64,000 nucleotides of DNA from Rhizobacter sp. Root1238 (lineage in GTDB: Bacteria > Pseudomonadota > Gammaproteobacteria > Burkholderiales > Burkholderiaceae_C), in contig NZ_LMDM01000047.1 of NCBI RefSeq assembly GCF_001425825.1, positions 173,862 through 237,861 on the forward strand, read 5' to 3'. Positions 27,073-36,044 of the stretch are shown here, in pieces. Numbering within the stretch: position 1 is the first letter of the stretch; every line of letters begins with the position of its first letter. Below the pieces are notes generated by a model. The model ran no database searches, was not told where the DNA came from, and worked only from the letters and a program-made list of their open reading frames with translations. The translations under genes were made by a program, and so were the position numbers.

Positions 27073-27561
27073 CTACTTCAGGATCGTCTTCTCCGAGTGT
27101 CCGAAGAGAAGGATCGTGCGCATGCGGCCACCCGGGTCGAATTCGACGACGTCGTATCCCCAGAAGCCCGCCTCGCCCTTGGCATCGACGAATTGCCAGG
27201 TCGCGAGGCCGTGGTTCTCCCAGCCCAGCATCTCGTTCATCCGGAACAGCCCGCCCGGGCTGCGCTTCTGGAACGCTTCGAGATGTGCGATCACCTCTGC
27301 GATGCCGCGGCGTGTTTGAATCGGGTTGGTGAAGACGACGTCTTCCGACAGACTGTCCCGCAGGAGTGCGAGTCGCCTGCCGTCGTCGACCGGTCCCCAC
27401 GCCGAAAGATAGGTTTCGTAGGTCTTCGCGCGCGGATCCGACTTCGCCGGCGGACCCGCGGGAATGGATTGCGCGGCGAGCGAAACCGCCGGCGAACCCG
27501 CACCGGCAAGCAGAAGCAAAGAGATGGCCGTTACTTTTCGTCGTTGCATCAGGACTGACAT
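27073..27561 (-). CDS. Exported SnoaL/NTF2-like protein
   Basis: A 162-residue protein with a signal peptide (MSVLMQRRKVTAISLLLLAG, cleavage probably near SLAAQ) and an NTF2-like domain (YETYLSAWGPVDDGRRLALLRDSLSEDVVFTNP...), the fold of SnoaL polyketide cyclases and many small-ligand enzymes. Its function is not evident. GGAG lies 6 nt before the ATG at 27561. It is divergent from a LysR regulator, which is likely to control it. Confidence 0.8.
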   Translation of the reverse strand: MSVLMQRRKVTAISLLLLAGAGSPAVSLAAQSIPAGPPAKSDPRAKTYETYLSAWGPVDDGRRLALLRDSLSEDVVFTNPIQTRRGIAEVIAHLEAFQKRSPGGLFRMNEMLGWENHGLATWQFVDAKGEAGFWGYDVVEFDPGGRMRTILLFGHSEKTILK

Positions 27562-27633
27562 GTGGATCTCCATGGACAAGGCATGCGCAAAGTCTGCCCG
27601 GCGCCGGGGGGCACGAGAACCCGCACGACGGGC

Positions 27634-27649
27634 AAGGCAAAGTTGCCTT
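27634..27649. promoter_or_regulatory. Perfect inverted repeat between SnoaL and LysR genes
   Basis: AAGGCAA-AG-TTGCCTT is exactly symmetric and lies 26 nt before the LysR start and 72 nt before the SnoaL start. It is a good candidate binding site of the LysR protein, although it does not fit the classical T-N11-A form. Confidence 0.45.
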
Positions 27650-27675
27650 TCGGGACATGCGATCGCCTGAACCGC

Positions 27676-28602
27676 ATGCTCGACAGCGAACTCTCCCTCT
27701 CGCAGCTTCGATGCTTCGTCGCGGTCGTCGATTTCGGCTCGCTGACGGAAGCGGCCCGTCAACTGGGCATGTCCCCGGCGAGCATGTCCAAGGCCGTCAC
27801 GAGGCTGGAGCAGACCAGCGGCGTGAAGCTCTTTCATCGGTCCACGCATGCACTGTCATTGAGCCAGGACGGCGAGCGGCTGGTGAGTGCGGCGCGCGAG
27901 GCAGTGCGTGCGGCCAGCGTCTTCAGCAAATCCGCGGGGGCGCGCCATCAGGACGGCAGCTCGGGCTGGATCCGGATCACGGCGGCGGTGGGCTTTGCAC
28001 GCGAGGTCCTGACGCCGTTGCTCGCGGAGTTCGGCCGGGAGCATCCGACCGTCCGGATCGATCTTCGCGCCACGAACGAACTCGTCGACCTCGCGAGGGA
28101 CGGCGTCGACCTGGCCATTCGAAGCGGGTCGCTGTCCGACCTGCCGGGGCATCTCCAATCCCTCTGGTTCAAGTTCCCCTGGGTGGTCTGCGCTGCACCG
28201 CAGTACCTCCGCGGAAAGCCTCTTCCATTGCACCCCGAGGACATCGCCCAGCATCGGGTGATCGGGTTCAGGAACCCCCACAACGGACAGGTTCGAGCAT
28301 GGACGTTCTGCCGGCCAGGGGGCGACGGCGAGGAAATCCGGATGGTGCCCGAGGCCGCGATGATCTTCGACGACGGTGCCTCCGCCGCGCTGGCCGGCAT
28401 CCAGGGGGCCGGGCTGATCGCAGCGCCGCTGTGGCTTGTCGCCGGCGCGCTCGAAGCGGGGCATCTGGTGGAGCTGTTGGGCGATTGGAGAGCGCCTGCC
28501 GCGCCCATCAGCTTCCTGCGGCGGGAGCGGCACCTCGTGCCGGAGCGGGTCGACAAGCTCATCGCCTTCCTCCGCGCGCGGCCACCGCTCGGGGGCGACT
28601 GA
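27676..28602 (+). CDS. LysR-family transcriptional regulator
   Basis: A 308-residue regulator with the LysR helix-turn-helix at 7-60 (LSLSQLRCFVAVVDFGSLTEAARQLGMSPASMSKAVTRLEQ) and a periplasmic-binding-like effector domain after about residue 90 (VGFAREVLTPLLAEFGREHPTVRIDL). It resembles the CrgA-type clade in its DxxDLAIR segment (DGVDLAIRSG). The ATG at 27676 matches the family start. It is divergent from the SnoaL gene, the usual arrangement for a target. Confidence 0.92.
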   Translation: MLDSELSLSQLRCFVAVVDFGSLTEAARQLGMSPASMSKAVTRLEQTSGVKLFHRSTHALSLSQDGERLVSAAREAVRAASVFSKSAGARHQDGSSGWIRITAAVGFAREVLTPLLAEFGREHPTVRIDLRATNELVDLARDGVDLAIRSGSLSDLPGHLQSLWFKFPWVVCAAPQYLRGKPLPLHPEDIAQHRVIGFRNPHNGQVRAWTFCRPGGDGEEIRMVPEAAMIFDDGASAALAGIQGAGLIAAPLWLVAGALEAGHLVELLGDWRAPAAPISFLRRERHLVPERVDKLIAFLRARPPLGGD

Positions 28603-28608
28603 AGAGGC

Positions 28609-29028
28609 TCAGGCCACGGCGCCTTCGCGCGCCGCCTCGATCATCGTGCGCGACACCACCCCGTACATCGCCACCCAGGCGTCGTGCACCTCGGCGGTGA
28701 ACGCATCGCCCAGGCCGTCGCGCAGCGTCTTGATCAAGGCGCCGCCGACGGTCGCGTAGTGCTCGGTGTGCACGCCGTAGCCTGCATGGCGGCGGCCGAG
28801 CAGCCGCAGCGCGGCGTGCAGCGTGTACGGGTCGTCGAGCACGCGGATCGCCGCGGCGAGCATCGTCATCAGGCGCTCGCCCTGGTGGCGGATGTCGGTG
28901 CGAAAGAGTTCGCGCAGGCCGGGGTCGGCGGCGAACAGGTTCTCGTAGAACTGCTGCGCGGTATCGGCCGCGTGCGGCTGCACCAGGTTGAAGCTGTGGC
29001 GGATCAGGTGGATGTCGTGCGGGGTCAT
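28609..29028 (-). CDS. Bacterial haemoglobin (single-domain globin, Vitreoscilla type)
   Basis: A 139-residue globin. It starts with MTPHDIHLIRHSFNLVQPHAADTAQQFYENLF (helix A-B pattern of flavohaemoglobin-type globins), has Phe of the CD corner in LRELFRTD, the proximal His in RRHAGYGV, followed by a Tyr/Gly-rich H helix DAWVAMYGVVSRTM. Such proteins bind O2 and NO and may protect against NO. It converges on the LysR gene with a six-base gap and is upstream of the two-component system 99 nt away. GGAA-like ribosome-binding signal AAGGAA lies before the ATG. Confidence 0.88.
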   Translation of the reverse strand: MTPHDIHLIRHSFNLVQPHAADTAQQFYENLFAADPGLRELFRTDIRHQGERLMTMLAAAIRVLDDPYTLHAALRLLGRRHAGYGVHTEHYATVGGALIKTLRDGLGDAFTAEVHDAWVAMYGVVSRTMIEAAREGAVA

Positions 29029-29126
29029 GGGTCGATTCCTTGCAATGTCCCGCAAGGATGGCGACCGATTGATTCGAGGCCGTTTCGACGCCGGCCCTGT
29101 CCTGTTTCGTTGGTTGCCGCGCGCCG

Positions 29127-30530
29127 TCAGCCGCTGCGCCAGTGCAGCGTCACCGACAGGCCCGGGTGGCCAGCAACCGCTTGCAGCCCCTCCGCCAGTA
29201 CGATGCGCGCGCCCAGCTGCCGCGCCGCGGCCTCCACGATCGCGAGGCCGAGGCCGGAGCCCGAGGCGCTCGCGGCCGATGCCGCCGTGCCGCGCCGGAA
29301 ACGCTCGAACGCATGGGCGCGTTCGTCCGGTGCGATGCCGGGGCCGTCGTCGCTGACGTCGAGCACGCAGTCGCCATCGCCGTGTTGCGCGAGACTCACT
29401 TCGACCCGGCCGTTCGGCCGGCCGTAGCGGATCGCGTTGCCGACCAGGTTGTGCAGCACCGTCTCGACCGCATGGCCGGGGCTTTGAATCGGCAGGCTGT
29501 CGGGGCCGGCATAGCCCAGCTCGATGCCGCGCGCCTGCGCCTCGTCGGCATGCAGCGCGAGGCAATCGCGCGCCAGGTCGGCCAGGTCGACGCGCTCCAG
29601 CCGCTGCTCGACGCCGGCCTCCAGCCGTGCCAGCGCCAGCAGCTGGTTCACCAACCGCATCGAGCGCGCGACGCCGCGCTCCAGGCGCTGCGCCGCGGCT
29701 TCGCGCTCGTCGGCATCGCGGCTGCGCTTCAGCGTGTCGCACTGCGCCGCAATCACCGCCAGCGGTGTGCGCAGTTCGTGCGCCGCGTCGGCCAGGAAGG
29801 CGCGCTCGCGCTGCAGCAGCGCCTGCAGGCGGGCCAGCGTCTCGTTGAGCTCGCGCACCACCGGTCGCAGCTCACGGTAGGGCTGGTTTTCGCCGAGCGG
29901 GCGCAGGTCGCCCGGCGGACGAGCTGCCAGGTCCTGCGACAGGCGCAGCAGCGGACGCAATCCGGTGCGCACTGCCAGCCACATCGGCAGCAGCAGCAGA
30001 GGGAACCCGACCAGCAATTGCGCCAGCGTCGCCGGGGTCGACAGGCCGAACCGCAACATCTCGGTGCGTGCCGCCGCCGACTGGATGACGTCGATGCGCC
30101 GCGTGCCGTCCGCCGCCCAGCGTCGGTACACGTGCAGCAGCGTCGGTCTCTCGCCGACCTGGAAGAAGCCCTCGCGCCCATCGTCGGCCAGTGCGGGCAG
30201 CGGGATGCCGCCCGCGAGCAGCAGGCGCCCGGTCGCATCGTGGACGTGGAAGGCCTCGAAGCCACCCTGCGCCCCCACGCGCGCGCCGTCGGCCACGATC
30301 TTCAGCGAGAGGCCGCGCAGCACGGCCTCCGCCGGCCGGGTCCGGTCCTCCAGCGCCTGCGTCACCACGCCGCCCACGCCCTCCATTTCCATGTCGAACT
30401 CGCCCGAGCCGACCGCCGAGAGGCTGAGGTTCGAGATCACGACCATCACGCCCCAGGTCAGCACATAGGCCAGCAGCAGCGCCACCATCAGTCGCCGTGT
30501 GACGGAGCGCTCCAGCAGTCGTCGCAGCAT
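29127..30530 (-). CDS. Sensor histidine kinase (QseC/TctE type)
   Basis: A 467-residue inner-membrane sensor: TM1 about 13-35 (LMVALLLAYVLTWGVMVVI), a periplasmic loop of about 120 residues, TM2 about 160-180 (LAQLLVGFPLLLLPMWLAV), a HAMP-like segment, H251 in LADAAHELRTPLAVI, and an ATPase domain ending with DDGPGI and GSGLGLAIV. The pattern resembles QseC or TctE. The response regulator ends five bases upstream of its ATG, so both are one operon. Confidence 0.93.
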   Translation of the reverse strand: MLRRLLERSVTRRLMVALLLAYVLTWGVMVVISNLSLSAVGSGEFDMEMEGVGGVVTQALEDRTRPAEAVLRGLSLKIVADGARVGAQGGFEAFHVHDATGRLLLAGGIPLPALADDGREGFFQVGERPTLLHVYRRWAADGTRRIDVIQSAAARTEMLRFGLSTPATLAQLLVGFPLLLLPMWLAVRTGLRPLLRLSQDLAARPPGDLRPLGENQPYRELRPVVRELNETLARLQALLQRERAFLADAAHELRTPLAVIAAQCDTLKRSRDADEREAAAQRLERGVARSMRLVNQLLALARLEAGVEQRLERVDLADLARDCLALHADEAQARGIELGYAGPDSLPIQSPGHAVETVLHNLVGNAIRYGRPNGRVEVSLAQHGDGDCVLDVSDDGPGIAPDERAHAFERFRRGTAASAASASGSGLGLAIVEAAARQLGARIVLAEGLQAVAGHPGLSVTLHWRSG

Positions 30531-30535
30531 GGTCG

Positions 30536-31210
30536 TCACTCCACCAGGCTGTAGCCGACGCCGCGCACGGTGCGGATGCAGCCGTCGCCAAGCTTGCGGC
30601 GCAGGTTGTGGATGTGCCATTCGAGCGCGCCGAACTCCATCGGCTCGTTCAGCGGCATCACGGCGCGGGCCAGCCGGTGCTTGGACACCACCTCGCCGGC
30701 ATGCCGCGCGAGTTCGGCGACGATCTGGAATTCCTTCGGCGACAGCGCGGTCAGCGCGCCGTCCAGCCGCACCTCGCGGCGCAGGCTGTCGATCTGCAGC
30801 GCACCGACCGTCCACACCGCCGACGCGTGCCCGCCGCTGCGCCGGGTGACGGCACGGATGCGCGAGGCCAGTTCCTGCGGCGCGGCGGGCTTGATCACGT
30901 AGTCGTCGGCACCGGCGTCGAGGCTGGACACCCGCGCATCGAGCGCATCGCGGGCCGTCAGCACGATGACCGGCAGCTTCAGCCCACCGCGGCGCCAGCG
31001 CTGCAGCAGGTGCAGGCCTTCGCCGTCGGGCAGGCCGAGGTCGAGCAGCACGCAGGCGAAGGGCAGGGCGTCGTCGGCCGCGGCGGCGGCCGTCAGGGCT
31101 TGCGCATGGGCGACGCTGCGCACCCATTCGCTGGTCAGCCCGTGGCCGGCCAGTGCGCGCTGCAGTTCGGTGCCCAGTTCGAGGTCGTCTTCGACGAGGA
31201 GGAGGTGCAT
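30536..31210 (-). CDS. OmpR-family response regulator (QseB/TctD type)
   Basis: A 224-residue regulator: receiver with E7/D8-D9, phospho-acceptor D57 (VLLDLGLPDG), T in VLTARD and K107 (YVIKPAAP), then a winged-helix DNA-binding domain with ALSPKEFQIVAELARHAGEVVSKHRL and IRTVRGVGYSL. The DLGLPDGEG phrase is typical of the QseB/TctD/PmrA group. It precedes the histidine kinase and is divergent from the MipA/OmpV gene 127 nt away, a plausible target. Confidence 0.94.
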   Translation of the reverse strand: MHLLLVEDDLELGTELQRALAGHGLTSEWVRSVAHAQALTAAAAADDALPFACVLLDLGLPDGEGLHLLQRWRRGGLKLPVIVLTARDALDARVSSLDAGADDYVIKPAAPQELASRIRAVTRRSGGHASAVWTVGALQIDSLRREVRLDGALTALSPKEFQIVAELARHAGEVVSKHRLARAVMPLNEPMEFGALEWHIHNLRRKLGDGCIRTVRGVGYSLVE

Positions 31211-31337
31211 GGTGCGCTGGTGGGACGGGTTCGGGGTGGCTCGGCGCCGAGTCTAGTGGGGCGACCCTGGGCATTCCCTAAGCTGGCGGCAGGCACAGTG
31301 CGGCCCTCTCAATCGCCGGCCCCATGGGCCCCCTCGC

Positions 31338-32165
31338 ATGTCGACCCCGTTGATCGCTCGCCCCCTGTTCCGCCCGGCCCTGCTGGCCGCTGCCCTCGCC
31401 GCGACGACGCTGCCCTCGTGCGCCCAGAGCCAGACGCCACCGGCGCCGCCGACCGGCCTGAGCGGCAGCGTGTCGCTCTGCGTCGCGACGATGCCGCGCT
31501 ACGAAGGCAGCCCGAACCGCCGCACCTTGGCCGCGCCGGACCTGACGCTCAGCTACCGCACTGCGGACTGGGGCCACGTCGACCTCGACCACACCGGGCT
31601 CGGCTGGACCTTCGTGGAGCAGGACGCCTGGCGCGCCGGCGTGCTGTTGACCGGCGACCCGGGCCGCAAGGACCATGACGTGACCGGCATCGGCCCCGCG
31701 GCCGGCGACGACCGGTTGCGCGGCATGGGCGAGGTGCGTGCCAGCGCCGAAGCCGGTGTGACGGCGGGCTACGGGCCGCTCGGGCTGACCTACCGCAAGT
31801 CGCTGGGCGATCGCGGCCACCGCGGCGCACAGGTCGACCTCGGCCTGTCGTGGCCGGTGCCGGTGACCGACGCGTTCGCGCTGAACTTCACGGCCGGCGC
31901 CAGCTGGGCCGACCAGCGCTACCTGCAGGCCTACTTCGGCGTGACGCCGGAACAGTCCGCCGCCAGCGGCTACGCGGTCTACACGCCGAAGGCCGGCCTG
32001 CACAAGGTCGACCTCGGCATCGGGGCGGAGTACACGCTGCAGCCCGACCTGAAGCTGCGGGCGTCGGCCGGCGTGTCGGCGCTGGGCGGTGACGCGAAGA
32101 ACAGCCCGATCGTCGCGAAGAAGACTGGCGCGACGGGCTACGTCGGGCTGGCGTACCTGTTCTGA
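31338..32165 (+). CDS. MipA/OmpV-family outer-membrane protein
   Basis: A 275-residue protein with a signal peptide (FRPALLAAALAATTLPSCAQ, lipobox-like LPSC but cleavage type uncertain) and a beta-barrel of the MipA/OmpV family: TLSYRTADWGHVDLDHTGLGW, and the hallmark AYFGVTPEQSAASGYAVYTPKAG before the C-terminal strand ending LAYLF. MipA homologues bind lytic transglycosylases and synthases in E. coli; others are induced by antimicrobial stress. It is divergent from a two-component system, suggesting control by it. Start ATG 31338; a weak GGCC precedes it. Confidence 0.88.
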   Translation: MSTPLIARPLFRPALLAAALAATTLPSCAQSQTPPAPPTGLSGSVSLCVATMPRYEGSPNRRTLAAPDLTLSYRTADWGHVDLDHTGLGWTFVEQDAWRAGVLLTGDPGRKDHDVTGIGPAAGDDRLRGMGEVRASAEAGVTAGYGPLGLTYRKSLGDRGHRGAQVDLGLSWPVPVTDAFALNFTAGASWADQRYLQAYFGVTPEQSAASGYAVYTPKAGLHKVDLGIGAEYTLQPDLKLRASAGVSALGGDAKNSPIVAKKTGATGYVGLAYLF

Positions 32166-32177
32166 GCCCGCTGCGCG

Positions 32178-33182
32178 CTACTGCATGAAGCCGATCGTCG
32201 ACTTCCTGCCGCCGGATTCGGGCAGGTCGTCGCAAACGACGTGGTCGCGGTGCGCGAGCTTCGCGTTGCCGAACGCGGTCATCCACGCGCGGCGCATCTC
32301 GCGCGGCGCCATCTCGCCCATCCGGTCGAGCACCTCGGACCGTGGGTCGGCCTCGAAGCGCTCGCCCCAGGCGTGGTCGCGGCGGATGCCGTCGTACAGG
32401 CGCGCCGCGATGCGGCGGGCCGCGTCGCGGTCGGGTGCCTGCACCTCGTAGACGTTCATGCGGTTCAGGATCGGGTCGGGGATTGCGCGGCCGTCGTTCG
32501 CCGTCGCGACCCAGATCACCTGGCTGGCGTCGATCGGCACCTCGGCGAATTCGTCGACGAAGCTGCCGGCGGTGTCGTGCTCCAGCAGTCCGTACAGCGC
32601 GCCGAGCGGGTCGTAGGCGTGCTCGCCGCCGGCCTTGTCGATCTCGTCGACCACCATCACCGGGTTCGCGTACTGGCCGTCGACCAGCGTCTCGAACAGC
32701 TTGCCGGGACGCGCGCCCTTCCACTGGCTGGAGGCGCCGCTCAGCACCCAGCCGGCGGTCATCGAGCTCATCGACATGAAGCCCATGCCGGTGCCGAGCA
32801 GCTGCGAGAGTTCGCGCGCGAAGTGCGTCTTGCCGACGCCGGGCGGGCCGAGCAGCAGCAGCGGGGTGATCTCGAGCGCATCGCGGCTGTCTTCGCACAG
32901 CGCGAGCTGGCGTTTCACGTCGTCGAGCACCTCGCTGAAATTGGGCAGCTCGTCGTAGAGGTGGTCCATCGCCGGCAGGCCGGACGGTTTCACCTGGAAA
33001 CGCTCCGGCCCTTTCTCGAGCATGCGCTCGTAGGTGGAGCGCAGGCTTTCGTGCTCCTTGTGCGGCAGCTTGTCGAGTTTGCGGCCGACGTCGTCGACCC
33101 GGTAGAGACTGCGCATGCGGGCAATCGGGATGCCGCCTCGCGAGGATGACGACACCGGGACCAACTGCTTGGATGCGCTCAT
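32178..33182 (-). CDS. AAA+ ATPase, Lon-like without protease domain
   Basis: A 334-residue AAA+ protein. After a helical N-terminal part (RKLDKLPHKEHESLRSTYERMLEKGPERFQV in composition) come Walker A GPPGVGKT at 112-119, Walker B VMVVDEID at 175-182, sensor 1 WVATANDG and the arginine-finger region LNRMNVYEV. The ATPase resembles that of Lon (S16) but no Ser-Lys protease domain follows, so its clients are unknown. ATG 33182 is chosen because GGAGG lies 6 nt upstream; another ATG 12 codons earlier lacks this. It converges on the mipA-like gene. Confidence 0.85.
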   Translation of the reverse strand: MSASKQLVPVSSSSRGGIPIARMRSLYRVDDVGRKLDKLPHKEHESLRSTYERMLEKGPERFQVKPSGLPAMDHLYDELPNFSEVLDDVKRQLALCEDSRDALEITPLLLLGPPGVGKTHFARELSQLLGTGMGFMSMSSMTAGWVLSGASSQWKGARPGKLFETLVDGQYANPVMVVDEIDKAGGEHAYDPLGALYGLLEHDTAGSFVDEFAEVPIDASQVIWVATANDGRAIPDPILNRMNVYEVQAPDRDAARRIAARLYDGIRRDHAWGERFEADPRSEVLDRMGEMAPREMRRAWMTAFGNAKLAHRDHVVCDDLPESGGRKSTIGFMQ

Positions 33183-33345
33183 CGAAGACCTCCAGAAGAC
33201 GCAGACCTTGGCGTTCATTGAAGCAAAGGTGTCCGGAAGTCAGCACTCGATGAAAACCCCGAACACCACCCAGTTCTGGTGGTGCCACCATGCACGACGC
33301 ATGCCAGAGCGTGATCAAGCAACACCCGGGGAACTGGCTTTGCCA

Positions 33346-33398
33346 GGCCCCTTGGGTGGCGCCCCCTCGGGGGGCAGGAGCGCAGCGACGTGGGGGCC
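33346..33398. repeat. GC-rich dispersed palindromic element after gspF
   Basis: A nested inverted repeat: outer arms GGCCCC/GGGGGCC and an inner GCCCCC-TCG-GGGGGC hairpin (33361-33375) with the phrase 'ggaggcgcagcgacg'-like linker (caggagcgcagcgacg). I recognise very similar elements from many Burkholderiales genomes, where they occur between genes and near gene ends. It abuts the gspF stop and may stop transcription or stabilise the mRNA end. Copy number must be checked in the genome. Confidence 0.6.
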
Positions 33399-34613
33399 CT
33401 ATTTCACCCAGGTATTGAGCTGGATGATCGGCAGCAGCACCGCCAGCACGATCAGCATCACCGCGGCGCCCATCGCGACGATCAGCAGCGGCTCCAGGAT
33501 CGTCGCCATCGCCATCGCGCGCCGCTGCACTTCCTGGCCCAGCTGCTTGGCGGCCCGGTCCAGCATCTGCGGCAACTGCCCGGTCTGCTCGCCGAGCCGC
33601 GCGAACATCGCGAGGATTCCAGGGAAACGCTTCTTCGCCGCCAGTGCCGACGCGAACGGCGCACCTTCGCGCACCTGCACCAGCGCATCCATCGCATCGG
33701 CCCGCATCGCGTGGTTCGACAGCGTCTCGGCCGCCGCCTGCAGCGCCTTCAGGATCGGCACGCCGGCATTCGCGAGCATCGCCATCGTGCCGGCGAAGCG
33801 GGCCGCGTTGTAGCCGCGCGAGAGCTTGCCGATCAGCGGCAGCGTCAGCCAGCTCGCATCGAACTGCTCGCGGAACAGCGCGTTGCGCAGCATCAGCCGC
33901 AGCGTGGTGATGCCGCCGGCGATCGCGATCAGCAGCAGCCAGCCCCAGCTGCGCAGGAAGGCGCTGATCGCGAGCATCGCGACCGTCAGCCCCGGCAGCG
34001 CCCGCTTCGAGCTGATGAACACCGACGCCACCTGCGGCACCACGTAGGTCACCAGGAAGACCACGATCACCACCGCGATCAGCGAGACGATCGCCGGGTA
34101 CAGCGTCGCGCCGATGATCTTCGACTTGAGCTGCTGCCGCTCTTCCAGGTCGTCGGCCAGCCGCTCCAGCACGCGGCCCAGCGCGCCGCTCTGCTCGCCG
34201 GCGCCGACCACCGCGCGGTACACGTCGTCGAACTCGCGCGGCGCACTGCCCAGCGCACGGGCGAACGGCGAGCCGCCGTTGACCTCGCTGCGCAGGTGGG
34301 CGATCAGCTCGCGCTGCTTCGGGTCTTCGGCCTCATCGCTCAGCGCCGTCAACGCGCGCTCCAGCGGCAGGCCCGATCCGACCAGCCCGGCCAGCTGGCG
34401 CGTCCACACCGCGAGCCCGGTCGAGCTGAACACCCGGCGCACGATCTTCAGGCCGGTCGCCTGCGTGCCGGCCGACGCGACCTGCGTCACCTCCAGCGGC
34501 ACCAGCGCCTGCGCCCGCAGTTGCGCGCGCGCGGCCTTCGCGTTGTCGGCCTCCAGCAGGCCGCTGTTGGTCTTGCCGGCGGCGTCGATCGCCTCGAACT
34601 TGTAGGCGGGCAT
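33399..34613 (-). CDS. gspF: Type II secretion inner-membrane protein GspF
   Basis: GspF is the polytopic inner-membrane platform protein of the secretion apparatus. The 404-residue protein begins MPAYKFEAIDAAGKTNSG and has two tandem GspF domains (about 70-195 and 275-395) with membrane segments around 170-190 (IIGATLYPAIVSLIAVVIVVFLVTYVV in composition), 220-235 and 375-400. The start lies five bases after the gspE stop. It is the last gene of the minus-strand secretion operon, ending at a palindromic repeat. Confidence 0.96.
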   Translation of the reverse strand: MPAYKFEAIDAAGKTNSGLLEADNAKAARAQLRAQALVPLEVTQVASAGTQATGLKIVRRVFSSTGLAVWTRQLAGLVGSGLPLERALTALSDEAEDPKQRELIAHLRSEVNGGSPFARALGSAPREFDDVYRAVVGAGEQSGALGRVLERLADDLEERQQLKSKIIGATLYPAIVSLIAVVIVVFLVTYVVPQVASVFISSKRALPGLTVAMLAISAFLRSWGWLLLIAIAGGITTLRLMLRNALFREQFDASWLTLPLIGKLSRGYNAARFAGTMAMLANAGVPILKALQAAAETLSNHAMRADAMDALVQVREGAPFASALAAKKRFPGILAMFARLGEQTGQLPQMLDRAAKQLGQEVQRRAMAMATILEPLLIVAMGAAVMLIVLAVLLPIIQLNTWVK

Positions 34614-34618
34614 CGTCG

Positions 34619-36040
34619 CTACTCTTTGGTGACCCGCATGACCTCTTCGAGCGAGGTCACGCCCTCACGCACCAGCCGCTCGCCGTCTTCGCGCATCGAG
34701 CGCATGCCGCCGGCTTCGGCGGCGACGAACACCTGCGATTCCGCCGCGCGGCTGTGGATCAGCGCGCGCACCTTGTCGTCGGCCACCATCAGCTCGTAGA
34801 CGCCGGTGCGGCCCTTGTAGCCGGAGTTGCCGCATTCGCTGCAGCCCACCGGGTGCCAGCGGCCCTTCGCGTCCTGCTTCTTGCAGTGCGGGCACAGCTT
34901 GCGCACCAGGCGCTGCGCCAGCACGCCCAGCAGGCTGGAGCTCAGCAGGAAGGGCTCGATGCCCATGTCGGTGAGCCGGGTCACCGCGCTCGGCGCGTCG
35001 TTGGTGTGCAGCGTGGCCAGCACCAGGTGGCCCGTCAGCGACGCCTGCACCGCGATCTGCGCGGTCTCGAAGTCGCGGATCTCGCCGATCATGATGACGT
35101 CCGGGTCCTGCCGCAGGATCGCGCGCAGCGCCTTCGCGAAGGTCAGGTCGATCTTCGCGTTGACCTGCGTCTGGCCGATGCCGCCGAGTTCGTATTCCAC
35201 CGGGTCTTCGACCGTCAGCACGTTGGTGCTGCTGGTGTCGACGCGGCCGAGCGAGGCATACAGCGTGGTGGTCTTGCCGGAACCGGTCGGGCCGGTCACC
35301 AGCACGATGCCGTGCGGCTGCTGCACCAGCCTGTCGAAGCGTTCGAGCGTGTCGCCGCCCATGCCCAGGCCTTCGAGCGTGAACTTGGATTCGCCCTTGT
35401 CGAGCAGCCGCAGCACCGCGCGCTCGCCGTGCGAGGACGGCAGCGTCGACACCCGCACGTCGACCGCGCGGCCACCGATGCGCAGCGAGATGCGGCCGTC
35501 CTGCGGCAGCCGCTTCTCGGCGATGTCGAGCTCGGCCATGATCTTCAGCCGCGAGATCAGCGCGGCGTGCAGCGCCTTGTTCGGCTGCACCACCTCGCGC
35601 AGCGTGCCGTCCACGCGGAAGCGCACCGAGCTGGAACGCTCGTAGGGCTCGATGTGGATGTCGCTCGCGCCGTCTTTCGCGGCCTGCGTCAGCAGCGCGT
35701 TCAGCATGCGGATGATCGGCGCGTCGTTCGAGGCCTCGAGCAAGTCCTCGATCGCCGGCAGGTCCTGCATCATGCGGCTCAGGTCGACCTTGCTCTCGAC
35801 CTCGCCGATGACCACGGCCGCGCTCGATTCGGCGCCGGCATAGGCGGCGGCGATGCGGTTGACCAGCGTCGAGGACGGCTCGCGTTCCAGCGCGTCGATC
35901 GAGTACAGCCGCAGCACCTCGCTGAGCGCCGGCATCGACACCGTCTCGGGTGCCCACAGCACCAGGCGCTCGCCGTCGTCTTCCAACAGCAGCGTGTGCG
36001 CCTTCGCGTAGGCGTAGGGCAGGGGGTGGCGTGCGCCCAT
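34619..36040 (-). CDS. gspE: Type II secretion ATPase GspE
   Basis: GspE is the cytoplasmic ATPase that drives pseudopilus assembly. In 473 residues it has a shortened N-terminal domain (1-95), Walker A GPTGSGKT at 250-257, the Asp box ([10 protein letters not shown]), Walker B/His box ([12 protein letters not shown]) and a zinc-binding tetracysteine motif near 395-420 (CPHCK ... CSECG). It follows the gspD stop by four bases. Start ATG 36040. The enzyme interacts with GspL, encoded upstream. Confidence 0.96.
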   Translation of the reverse strand: MGARHPLPYAYAKAHTLLLEDDGERLVLWAPETVSMPALSEVLRLYSIDALEREPSSTLVNRIAAAYAGAESSAAVVIGEVESKVDLSRMMQDLPAIEDLLEASNDAPIIRMLNALLTQAAKDGASDIHIEPYERSSSVRFRVDGTLREVVQPNKALHAALISRLKIMAELDIAEKRLPQDGRISLRIGGRAVDVRVSTLPSSHGERAVLRLLDKGESKFTLEGLGMGGDTLERFDRLVQQPHGIVLVTGPTGSGKTTTLYASLGRVDTSSTNVLTVEDPVEYELGGIGQTQVNAKIDLTFAKALRAILRQDPDVIMIGEIRDFETAQIAVQASLTGHLVLATLHTNDAPSAVTRLTDMGIEPFLLSSSLLGVLAQRLVRKLCPHCKKQDAKGRWHPVGCSECGNSGYKGRTGVYELMVADDKVRALIHSRAAESQVFVAAEAGGMRSMREDGERLVREGVTSLEEVMRVTKE

Positions 36041-36044
36041 GGTG

